In this document: piece after piece, positions 24,366 to 32,574 of the stretch
Numbering within the stretch: position 1 is the first letter of the stretch
Layout: each line of letters begins with the position of its first letter
Assembly (NCBI GenBank): GCA_902538255.1
Contig: CACBEJ010000003.1
Span: 1-64,000 of the forward strand
Length of the DNA: 64,000 nucleotides
Direction: 5' to 3'
DNA from: an uncultured Pelagibacteraceae bacterium
GTDB taxonomy: Bacteria > Pseudomonadota > Alphaproteobacteria > Pelagibacterales > Pelagibacteraceae
Notes under the pieces: generated by a model
The model's input: the letters and a program-made list of their open reading frames with translations, nothing else
What the model was told of the DNA's origin: nothing
Database searches by the model: none
Position numbers and translations under genes: made by a program

Positions 24366-27300
24366 TTGATAATTCGTGTTCTGCGTAAACTGAATTCACT
24401 CTGTACTCTACAGCAGCTTTATCTCCCATTCTTGAGTATGGAAAACTAATTTGAAATCCCATTAATGGGTATTTTGTTAAGTGATCTTTATCAATTTTAT
24501 TAATATCGTTATGTCCTTTTACAACATGCTTTTTACAATTTTTTTCACAATCGCTTTTACAATTTTTGTAACCTTTGAATTTTTTAAAGGAAGATAAATT
24601 TTTTATTCCTAGAATAGGATATAAATTTAATAATCCTCTTTTTTCACTTCTATGATATCTTGCGAAACCTCTTTTGGCAGAAGTTATTGTTTGCTCCTCT
24701 GTCTGTGTATCATGTGTTTTTGTGAAATTTTCCAAACTATCTTTGTATGCTTTTAGCTCATCGCCTTCTAAACCTAGCAACTCATCTGTTGGCTGGGTAA
24801 TTACTTTAAGACTTATTTTTTTTTTATTTCTTTGATTTGACGGTGTTCTTAATATTAATTCGACATTATGTTTGTCTAATATATTTAAATTTTGTCCAGA
24901 CGAACCATTACCATGTAAACATACAGTCCAATTCGTAAGTTCATTGTATTTATTAAGATTTTCAATGTATCTTGCAAATTGAGATGTTCCCAAACTTCTC
25001 TGTTCCTCAAATCGTTTATACGTGTTCAGATAATTTATTATTTTCTCAGGATCTACATTTTTCCATAAAAAAATATTTTTCCATCTATGTAAATCATTTT
25101 CAAATTCTCCCGATATTACAGGATCACTTATTGACTCCAGAAGTTTTTCAGAAGATATAAAATTAGATTTAATTACTTCATCATCATTTACAAATGTTAT
25201 TATTTCCTCAACTTCTTGAGAAAAAGAAGTTTGTTCTACTCTTGAATGACGCATTTTAGTTTTTGATGTAATAATCAAATTTGGATTAGTTCTAACTTTA
25301 AGTCCAAATTCACTAGGAGTTGATCCTTGGGCGGCCATTATTCTAAAAGCATTTCTTAACTCTTCTGTAGCCACAGAAATATGAAAAAACCATCTAATAA
25401 CATTATCTGTTGTATATAATCTACATAAATCTTGATAGCCCATACGATAGCCAAACCATCTACCCATTTGCATTAAGGTATCATACATTGGCATTTTTGC
25501 AGATCTTAAGAAATAACTAATAGACAATCCTTCAAGAGTTAAACCTCGAGAAAGTTTGTCACCACCAATAATTATTGTATGTAATCCGAAACCATTGTCA
25601 CTTTTAAACCTTTTATACTCTAGAGTATCGTTTTTTCTTCCGTTTAAAACTTTAATATTTTGACAAATTTGATTTATAACAAAATCTAAACTTCTTTTAT
25701 CATTAATTAATTCTAACCAAGAAGGATATTTATTTTCGTTTGTATCTTTATAAATATAAAACTTTTCTTCCCAAATTTTTTTAAAAGTAGAAATTGTTTC
25801 TTCGTATTTTTCATTATCTTTATTAATTCTATTTCTAAGTAAAAAAAGATAATCGTTTACTTGTTTGTATACAATATCTTGAACATCTACAAACTTAGTT
25901 ACATGAATAAGCATTGACTTTGCATCCTCTACATAGCCTCTAAAATTTCTACAAGCAGAAGTTAAGATAAATGAAATTATTGCTTCTTTAAGAGAGGGTG
26001 GAAGATCTATTTCTGGATCATTTTTATTATTATATTCGGGCTGATGGTAACGATCATGACGAGGGGGCATCCAACCCTCACTACAATCTGGGTCATCTGG
26101 GAAAAGTGAACTGTCTTCAACTATTTGAAAAAAATGATTATCATCTATCTCTCTGTCTTGAACTTGTTCACCGTCTACAATTTCAGTATTAAATATTTTT
26201 TCTAAACCAACATGGTTAGAAGGTATTGGTAAGTCGATAATATAATCTTTTGGAAATAAATCTAATCCTTCTTCATTAGTTTTAGCTTGATTATGTATAA
26301 ATATATTTGCAAAAGGAGTTGCTGTATACCCTATGTAAACACGTTTATCGAAAATATTTAACAAAGTTCTAATTAATCGATTAATTGTTTTTGGATCGTA
26401 ATCGAGATCGAAGTTTCCTTCCTCATTAACTAATTGTTCTCCAGTATCAACAGAACCATTATCAACCTCATCATCAATAATTAAAATTGGTTTATCTTTT
26501 ATGAACGGTGGAAATGTAGAGAAGTGACCTCTTACTTTGAAAGGTTTTTGTTCTACAGTTACACCATGAACTTTAGGAGAGCTTAAGTAATACCCAATAA
26601 GTTTTTCAAGTACTGATTTATTTTTTTTCACCACAAATATTGCAGGATCGTCTGTATGAAAATTTAAGTTATCAGCAACGTTCTTTTTGAAATCTCCATT
26701 TAATTTACTATTAGTGCCACAACTAATAATTGGGAGTTTATAATTCATTCTTCTTGCTGCGAGAGGACCTTGATATATTTTAGTCCCTAAAGAACTTGCT
26801 TGAGTATCATAGGCTAGTAAACCTTCGTCCACTCTTATTTGAGTTTGTTGTCTAAGATTGTTATTTAAACCAGAAAGAACAATAATTTTTTTATAACCTG
26901 CATCGACAGCTTTATTTAGGAAACCAATAAAATTTGAAGTTTTTCCTGATTGCACACTACCTACAACCAAACCTCTAGAGTCCCAAAAGCCATCTCTATT
27001 CGGATCCTCTATACTCTTCATCATTAAGTCTGTGGTTTTATCCATAGCAGCTACAGCATCGGGAGAATATTGAAGGTCATTTTTAATATATTCTCTGTAT
27101 GTTTCCCAATAAGGTCTATCTTTTGTTGAATCATACCAATCTACATGATCACTCTTTCCTTTTATAATTGCGTGAGTAGAACTTTTAACAGTAAAATTTT
27201 CTAATAGTTGTAATATGAGTTTATCTTTGAATTCATAGTCTTTAGGTTGTTTTAAAAAATGTATAGCTTCTTCTACTACGAGTGATATTTTTTTCTTTGA

Positions 27301-27384
27301 TAAATCATTAGGTGTCACGACTTCTATTTGAGAAACACACACATTATAAAGTTTATCAAAAATTGAACTTTTCATGTTACTCAT
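24355..27384 (-). CDS. Z1 domain-containing P-loop ATPase
   Basis: GLVVGSVQSGKTSNFIGFLNKAVDAGYKKIIVLSGLNNNLRQQT (Walker A), PILIIDDEVDNGSVDT (Walker B), YIGYTATPFANIFI, GGDKLSRGLTLEGLSISYFLRSAKMPMYDTLMQMGRWFGYRMGYQDLCRLYTT. Confidence 0.93.
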   Translation of the reverse strand: MSNMKSSIFDKLYNVCVSQIEVVTPNDLSKKKISLVVEEAIHFLKQPKDYEFKDKLILQLLENFTVKSSTHAIIKGKSDHVDWYDSTKDRPYWETYREYIKNDLQYSPDAVAAMDKTTDLMMKSIEDPNRDGFWDSRGLVVGSVQSGKTSNFIGFLNKAVDAGYKKIIVLSGLNNNLRQQTQIRVDEGLLAYDTQASSLGTKIYQGPLAARRMNYKLPIISCGTNSKLNGDFKKNVADNLNFHTDDPAIFVVKKNKSVLEKLIGYYLSSPKVHGVTVEQKPFKVRGHFSTFPPFIKDKPILIIDDEVDNGSVDTGEQLVNEEGNFDLDYDPKTINRLIRTLLNIFDKRVYIGYTATPFANIFIHNQAKTNEEGLDLFPKDYIIDLPIPSNHVGLEKIFNTEIVDGEQVQDREIDDNHFFQIVEDSSLFPDDPDCSEGWMPPRHDRYHQPEYNNKNDPEIDLPPSLKEAIISFILTSACRNFRGYVEDAKSMLIHVTKFVDVQDIVYKQVNDYLFLLRNRINKDNEKYEETISTFKKIWEEKFYIYKDTNENKYPSWLELINDKRSLDFVINQICQNIKVLNGRKNDTLEYKRFKSDNGFGLHTIIIGGDKLSRGLTLEGLSISYFLRSAKMPMYDTLMQMGRWFGYRMGYQDLCRLYTTDNVIRWFFHISVATEELRNAFRIMAAQGSTPSEFGLKVRTNPNLIITSKTKMRHSRVEQTSFSQEVEEIITFVNDDEVIKSNFISSEKLLESISDPVISGEFENDLHRWKNIFLWKNVDPEKIINYLNTYKRFEEQRSLGTSQFARYIENLNKYNELTNWTVCLHGNGSSGQNLNILDKHNVELILRTPSNQRNKKKISLKVITQPTDELLGLEGDELKAYKDSLENFTKTHDTQTEEQTITSAKRGFARYHRSEKRGLLNLYPILGIKNLSSFKKFKGYKNCKSDCEKNCKKHVVKGHNDINKIDKDHLTKYPLMGFQISFPYSRMGDKAAVEYRVNSVYAEHELSNEI

Positions 27385-27410
27385 ATTAAAAAACTTAGTA
27401 TATTTTTAAT

Positions 27411-27959
27411 ATGAATTCAATTTCTTCAAAAGTTAGTAAAGTGATCAATATTATAGAAACTAAAGATTTATCCAAAAAAGAATTAATTAATTATTTTAAT
27501 AATATCAACAATTATCCATCTATATCTGAGAATGAAAGAGAAAGATTGATTGAAGTTGTTGAAAAAAAAATGAGAGTAAATTTTCCAAATACTGCAAAAA
27601 AAATATTGGGAGGTAAAAGTTCAAAAGCAAGAGAACTATTAGATAATTTTTTTAGCAAACTAATTGTTGATTTTGATTGGTCTAAAAATAAAGTTGGGAC
27701 AAGGGTTAAAGCTGGCGGTAGCATGATAAGTGGTAAAGAATATGTTTGTTGGTATATTTCCTATAAAAATGAAAAAGGCTACTCGACCGGATTACATTAT
27801 AGACAATTAACTCCCAAAACTGATCCCTACTTAGAAATTGATTTTAGAAAAGTGGGTAAACATTTTGAAAATGAAAAGAAGCTTAATAAATTTCCTGTAG
27901 AACTTAAAGATGATGCTTTTTCTCTTTTTAAAGAATATTTAATTCAAATAATAAATTAA
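27411..27959 (+). CDS. Hypothetical protein divergently linked to the Z1 operon
   Basis: 182 aa; 26-nt gap from the divergent Z1 start; no family recognised. Confidence 0.65.
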   Translation: MNSISSKVSKVINIIETKDLSKKELINYFNNINNYPSISENERERLIEVVEKKMRVNFPNTAKKILGGKSSKARELLDNFFSKLIVDFDWSKNKVGTRVKAGGSMISGKEYVCWYISYKNEKGYSTGLHYRQLTPKTDPYLEIDFRKVGKHFENEKKLNKFPVELKDDAFSLFKEYLIQIIN

Positions 27960-28019
27960 AATAATAATTTAAAATAACAATTTAAAAACATATTTAAGTC
28001 TAAATATTAACAACAAATC

Positions 28020-28123
28020 ATGCATTAATTCGAAATGCATTGGATTTCAATCCTTTTCTATCGTATTCCGCTTTTTTTAATTTCTCCCTTGTTGCGTAAT
28101 TCGATCAAAAAGAAGAGGATTGA
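28020..28123 (+). other. Candidate structured RNA/leader with two inverted repeats
   Basis: ATGCATT(28020-28026)/AATGCAT(28034-28040), 7-nt loop; TCAATCCTTTTCT(28047-28059)/AGAAGAGGATTGA(28111-28123), one G-U type mismatch. Confidence 0.35.
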
Positions 28124-28186
28124 GACCATAACCAATTACAAACTTTTAACTCTCAAAAAATCAATTAACAATAGGAGTTCCAATAT

Positions 28187-28372
28187 ATGGAAATAGGCCG
28201 TGTCTGTAAGTACTGTCACGTGAGTGCTTACGTTGCGTATGATAACTGCGACCCAGTTTATAAACAAACTTTCAAATTCGAGATATTACCAGGTGAACAC
28301 AACAGTTTAGTCTGGGATAAAATCATAAAAATATTTAAGAAAAATGGATACAAAGTGGAGCTCAAATCATGA
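28187..28372 (+). CDS. Small hypothetical protein
   Basis: 61 aa; aggag upstream of ATG; stop/start overlap with the next ORF. Confidence 0.55.
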   Translation: MEIGRVCKYCHVSAYVAYDNCDPVYKQTFKFEILPGEHNSLVWDKIIKIFKKNGYKVELKS

Positions 28373-28932
28373 AAAGAGTTTTGCTCATTTTTTTATTACA
28401 TCTATCTCTTTTTTTTATTGTATTCGCCTATCAAGCCCAAGCAGATGAAAGAAATTGGGAAATATCTAAATATGAGGGTCAAAGTTATGCCCTTGTATCT
28501 GGAGAGATTCAAAGAACAGACAAATTTTCATTTGTTTTATCTCCAGAGGGTCAGTGCCAAGAAGTAAGTTCAATGTTTTCTTTTTTTACATGGAATAACC
28601 CTGGTGATTTTGATCAATTAATAGGAAGAAAAGTTCCAATTAAATTAAATAATATTGAAACAACTGCAGAGGTATTAACGACTTTTCCTTATAAGGAAGG
28701 TTTAAAAGTAGTTTTTTATTTTGGTACATTTCCACTCAAAGAATATATCTATACGATGTATAAATTTTATGAAGAAGAGGGTATTTATCAGATTCAAATA
28801 GTTGATGGACTGAATTTTGTTGCTTCAAAGTATTTTGATATTACTGAAAATAATTGGAAATTTGATAATTTGATTACATCTATTAACGATGCTTTTGAAA
28901 TCTGTAAAAATATTAAAGATTTGAAAATTTAA
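28369..28932 (+). CDS. Hypothetical secreted/periplasmic protein
   Basis: N-terminal signal peptide MKRVLLIFLLHLSLFFIVFAYQAQADE. Confidence 0.7.
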   Translation: MKRVLLIFLLHLSLFFIVFAYQAQADERNWEISKYEGQSYALVSGEIQRTDKFSFVLSPEGQCQEVSSMFSFFTWNNPGDFDQLIGRKVPIKLNNIETTAEVLTTFPYKEGLKVVFYFGTFPLKEYIYTMYKFYEEEGIYQIQIVDGLNFVASKYFDITENNWKFDNLITSINDAFEICKNIKDLKI

Positions 28933-28935
28933 TTT

Positions 28936-29274
28936 TTACAAATCCTCGTTATGCCAGGTAAAAAGATCAGCTTCAAAAGGAATATTTCTAAATTTTAATA
29001 AAGCCTTATATTTCTCAAGTCTGTCCTCTTTTTTAGCACTTTTTAAGTATGTAAGGATTTGATCATAGGTCAAACCTTTCAAATTATCTTTTTTCACATC
29101 TACATACTCCTCATATTCCATACCTGCTATTGCATAGCCTTTATTTGGATCTATGTGTTCTGCATAACTAATGGTGTCTTCAGTTTCTTTAAGGATATCG
29201 TACCAGTGAGCAACTTGATTTTTATTATCAAAAAGATAATCTTTTCTGTAATCAAACAGTTCTAACTGCTGCAT
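28936..29274 (-). CDS. Hypothetical protein
   Basis: 112 aa ORF MQQLELFDYRKDYLFDNKNQVAHWYDILKE; soluble, no family recognised. Confidence 0.6.
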   Translation of the reverse strand: MQQLELFDYRKDYLFDNKNQVAHWYDILKETEDTISYAEHIDPNKGYAIAGMEYEEYVDVKKDNLKGLTYDQILTYLKSAKKEDRLEKYKALLKFRNIPFEADLFTWHNEDL

Positions 29275-29421
29275 ATTTTTGAAGTATTTAAATTAAGAAA
29301 ATTAACTAACAATTAATAATATAATTTTTAATTATGTCATAAGTATGATAAAATTATTTAGTCCTGATTTAGAAAATAACTCTACTTGCTAGGACTTAAA
29401 ATAAAACGCTAAAGGAGAAAC

Positions 29422-29595
29422 ATGAAAATAAAAATACAATCAATAAGAGACTTTTTTAAATCAAAAGAAAAAAAAGGTTTAAAACCTATATTTTTTGAGA
29501 GCATTGGAGATCAAAATACTTCAAGAGATGAAAGGCTTAAGAATCTGATAAAAATTCTAGAAAAAAATGGATTTAAAATTAAAAATAAAAAATAA
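29422..29595 (+). CDS. Small ORF (57 aa) absent from the ORF track
   Basis: MKIKIQSIRDFFKSKEKKGLKPIFFESIGDQNTSRDERLKNLIKILEKNGFKIKNKK; aaaggag 5-6 nt upstream of ATG. Confidence 0.5.
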   Translation: MKIKIQSIRDFFKSKEKKGLKPIFFESIGDQNTSRDERLKNLIKILEKNGFKIKNKK

Positions 29596-29668
29596 TTATT
29601 TAAATTGAAATTTATTTTTTAATTATTATATTAATTTGGTTGGTTAATAAGACTATTTATTAACGTTT

Positions 29669-29729
29669 AGGGAAGAAAAAATATGATTGTTATTTTAATA
29701 GATCTTAAACGGTGTATTTTTTCTTCCCT
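29669..29729. repeat. Inverted repeat, perfect 14-bp arms
   Basis: AGGGAAGAAAAAAT (29669-29682) and ATTTTTTCTTCCCT (29716-29729), 33-nt spacer. Confidence 0.85.
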
Positions 29730-29790
29730 TATAAATGTTTAAATTTTTTAAAGTTTTATCCAATCAACATAAAATAAATGTAACAATATA

Positions 29791-29863
29791 AAACCGTTAG
29801 GTTTGATATTGGATTCGAAGATTTATGCTTAGGATTATTGTATCCTTATTAAACTTACGGTTT
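29791..29863 (+). promoter_or_regulatory. Candidate structured 5' leader of the 29876 ORF
   Basis: Outer arms AAACCGTTAGGTTT (29791-29804)/AAACTTACGGTTT (29851-29863); inner hairpin AGGAT (29831-29835)/ATCCT (29842-29846). Confidence 0.45.
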
Positions 29864-29875
29864 GAGAAAGGATAA

Positions 29876-30136
29876 ATGAAAAAAAATAAACCTAATTTAA
29901 ATGTTAATGAAAAATTAGTTAAAATGTTTGAGGATCAAATCCCAGAAAATCGTCAACAAGTCTTGAGAGATATTGATAGTATTATGTGCAACATGTTTGA
30001 ATTGCACCCAAACGATTTACCTTGGATAAATCCTAACAAACATGAGGAAAAATGGGAAAATCTTATGAATAATTTAAGATTAATTGTTGGTAAGATAGAA
30101 TACGAAGGTAAGAGAAAAAAAAGGACGGTGCACTAA
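29876..30136 (+). CDS. Hypothetical protein
   Basis: 86 aa, coupled (1-nt overlap) to the downstream nuclease. Confidence 0.65.
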   Translation: MKKNKPNLNVNEKLVKMFEDQIPENRQQVLRDIDSIMCNMFELHPNDLPWINPNKHEEKWENLMNNLRLIVGKIEYEGKRKKRTVH

Positions 30137-30984
30137 TGATTAGTTTAAAACGAAATAGTAAAACTGGAGAATTAGTTAAAGCTACTGGTGTAACCAGTCA
30201 AAAATTTAGAATCTATACTCCTAATCAAAATAAAGATTTTACTTTAAGCAGATCAAGATTTGATGATTTTATGACTTGTGAGAGATGTTTTTATTTAAAG
30301 GTAAATAAAGGCTTTATGTCTCCTTCAACTCCTGGATGGACATTAAATACATTAACTGACACCTTGTTAAAAAAGGAGTTTGATGAATGTAGGGCAAAAC
30401 AAATTCCTCATAGGATTATGACTAAATATAATCTTAGAGATTTGGTTCCATATGCTTCAGAAAAGATCAAGGGTAAAAATGGTAGTGATAAATTATTATT
30501 GGATGAATGGAGGGATTCACTTCATTATGGAATTAAGCATAGATTTAAAGATACCAACATTATTTTGCAAGGAGGCGTGGATGATGTTTGGTTTAATACT
30601 AAATCGAAAGAATTGGTCATAGCTGATTATAAATCTCAGCATAAAAAAGATGAGGTTTCCCAAGATACTTATTTCGATGATCCATACAAAGAAGGGTATC
30701 AAAGACAACTTGATTATTATGCATATATCTTAAAAGGTATGGGTTACAAGGTTTCATCAGATGCTTATTTTTATATATGTAATGCAAAAGAAGTTGATCA
30801 AGGTTTTCATGGCAAGATGTTATTTGATGAAGTTTTAATTCATTACAAAATCAAAACAGATTATCTCGAAGATGAGATTCAAAAAATGATAGATGTGATG
30901 AATTCCTCTGAGATACCAAATTTTCATGAAAGCTGTGAGAATTGTGCTTATGCAAGACAAAGGTCAGTTATTGATAAACTGTAA
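30136..30984 (+). CDS. PD-(D/E)XK superfamily nuclease (RecB/Cas4-like)
   Basis: LSRSRFDDFMTCERCFYL; VIADYKSQHKK (D-x-K core); YQRQLDYYAYIL (QxxxY motif); ESCENCAYARQR. Confidence 0.85.
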   Translation: MISLKRNSKTGELVKATGVTSQKFRIYTPNQNKDFTLSRSRFDDFMTCERCFYLKVNKGFMSPSTPGWTLNTLTDTLLKKEFDECRAKQIPHRIMTKYNLRDLVPYASEKIKGKNGSDKLLLDEWRDSLHYGIKHRFKDTNIILQGGVDDVWFNTKSKELVIADYKSQHKKDEVSQDTYFDDPYKEGYQRQLDYYAYILKGMGYKVSSDAYFYICNAKEVDQGFHGKMLFDEVLIHYKIKTDYLEDEIQKMIDVMNSSEIPNFHESCENCAYARQRSVIDKL

Positions 30985-31102
30985 TCTACTTACCAACCGA
31001 TTTACCAACCAATGCAATTACAAAAGGAAATAAATAGAAACAAAGCAAAAACATTGATGCTTGATAAACTTTTTTTATGGTATAAAACCTAGGTTTATCA
31101 AA

Positions 31103-31179
31103 GGGCCTGTAGCTCAGTTGGTTAGAGCAGTACACTCATAATGTATTGGTCCCAGGTTCGAGTCCTGGCGGGCCCACCA
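31103..31179 (+). tRNA. tRNA with CAT anticodon (elongator Met or lysidine-type Ile2; not resolved)
   Basis: Acceptor GGGCCTG/CGGGCCC, anticodon arm GTACA-CTCATAA-TGTAT, T arm CCAGG-TTCGAGT-CCTGG, encoded CCA. Confidence 0.95.
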
Positions 31180-31180
31180 A

Positions 31181-31771
31181 TTAATTATTTGAAAATTTTT
31201 CTAGAATATCAAAAAGAACATTAATATCTTTGTCGTTTGAGTTTAATATCGAGGCAAATTCTTCTTTCTGAGTTCTTGCTAGACTAAGTCCTTCAATTAT
31301 TAAATCTCTAATTAATGGATTTTCAGAATTTTTGGTATAAATTCTCCAATCAATTTTAACCTCTGGCCTTTCTGATGTAGCAATTAATACACTATTAACT
31401 ATTGTATAATTTTTATTTAAAACTTCTTTGCCATTAACCTGTATCTCTGGGTTAGTATACTCAGCTAACCTACTAGAGAAACTTTTTAAAAAATATTCTT
31501 CGAATAATTCAGAATATTTTTGTTTTTGATTTTCATTTAGGTTTTTTCTAGCTGGTCCTAGGGAATAGTATCCTACAGCCTTAATATCAACAGTTTCTTT
31601 TGCAATGGTCTTTAGTCTGTTAATTTTTTCGTTCTTTGTAAGATTTTCAGAAAGAATTTGAGAAGCTCTATTTACTGTGGATTGAACAAAAACATCTGGC
31701 TGTATTGAATAAGCAACATTATAATTGATATTTAATATGAAAATAATGATTAAAAATTTTTTAAAATTCAT
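31181..31771 (-). CDS. mlaC: MlaC/Ttg2D-type phospholipid-binding protein
   Basis: Signal peptide; KYSELFEEYFLKSFSSRLAEY; VKIDWRIYT; IIEGLSLARTQKEEF. Confidence 0.85.
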   Translation of the reverse strand: MNFKKFLIIIFILNINYNVAYSIQPDVFVQSTVNRASQILSENLTKNEKINRLKTIAKETVDIKAVGYYSLGPARKNLNENQKQKYSELFEEYFLKSFSSRLAEYTNPEIQVNGKEVLNKNYTIVNSVLIATSERPEVKIDWRIYTKNSENPLIRDLIIEGLSLARTQKEEFASILNSNDKDINVLFDILEKFSNN

Positions 31772-31785
31772 TATTCAATTAATAT

Positions 31786-32574
31786 CTATTGTGTCTCTAT
31801 TTCTTCCCAATCGCTATCGTCTTGAGTTTCAATAATTTTATTTGTGTTTAGAATTTTTTGTTGTCTATCTTGTAAATATAAGCTTTTTACTGAAGCGTAA
31901 AAATCTATAGAATTTTTTTCTAAATTATCTATTGCATCATAATTTTTTGCTCTAAAATCTATTCCAGAAGTAACTCTTGATGCGTAATAATCAAAATCAC
32001 TAAAGTACTGAGTATCATTATTAACAGTAATATTGTACCAAGCATCCCCTCCTATAAAATTTGCAAATGATGCTGCTGTGTCCCTAACTGTACTAGGTCC
32101 TAAAACTGGTAATACCAAGTAGCAGCCAGGTCCAACACCCATTTTTGCTATTGATTGACCGTAATCCTCTTTTTCATATTCGGGCATACCAAGATGTTTA
32201 GCAACATCTATTAATCCAAGAATACCAATAGTAGAGTTAACAATGAACCTACCAGAGTTTACTCCTGCCATTTTTAAATCACCTTGTAAAATATTATTAG
32301 GAATTGTTACAAGGTTAGATAAATTATCTAAAGAATTGCTTACCCCAACTTTTACAGGAGCAGGTAAAATTCTATACATACTTGCAGCAGGCTTAAACAA
32401 CACTCCATCTAGAGCTTGGTTAAAAGCAAATGTTGCTCTATTTAAAGACTCAAAGCAATCTTTTACTTCAGACGGTTGATTTTTTTTTAAAATTAATTCA
32501 CCGTCAGAACCCGCGTTAGCATTTAGTACTGATAAAAATAATATAAATGTAGTTAGTAGTAATTTTTTAAACAT
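31786..32574 (-). CDS. mlaA: MlaA (VacJ) outer-membrane lipid asymmetry protein
   Basis: DCFESLNRATFAFNQALDGVLFKPAASMYR; RFIVNSTIGILGLIDVAKHLG; YGQSIAKMGVGPGCYLVLPVLGPSTVRDT. Confidence 0.93.
   Translation of the reverse strand: MFKKLLLTTFILFLSVLNANAGSDGELILKKNQPSEVKDCFESLNRATFAFNQALDGVLFKPAASMYRILPAPVKVGVSNSLDNLSNLVTIPNNILQGDLKMAGVNSGRFIVNSTIGILGLIDVAKHLGMPEYEKEDYGQSIAKMGVGPGCYLVLPVLGPSTVRDTAASFANFIGGDAWYNITVNNDTQYFSDFDYYASRVTSGIDFRAKNYDAIDNLEKNSIDFYASVKSLYLQDRQQKILNTNKIIETQDDSDWEEIETQ

Larger units (their letters stand above)
19334..31179. mobile_element. Genomic island bounded by tRNA(CAT) 5' fragment and intact tRNA(CAT); no integrase recognised
   Basis: 40-nt direct repeat at the edges; accessory gene content between core rpoD/tRNA-Val and mlaC. 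Confidence 0.8.

Noticed and set aside
24972-26192. ORFs 24972-25160 and 25998-26192 on the + strand
   Set aside because: Antisense to the Z1 gene with no domain or RBS support.
19334-31179. CRISPR array in the island
   Set aside because: No regularly spaced direct repeats seen; the Cas4-like nuclease alone is not evidence for CRISPR.
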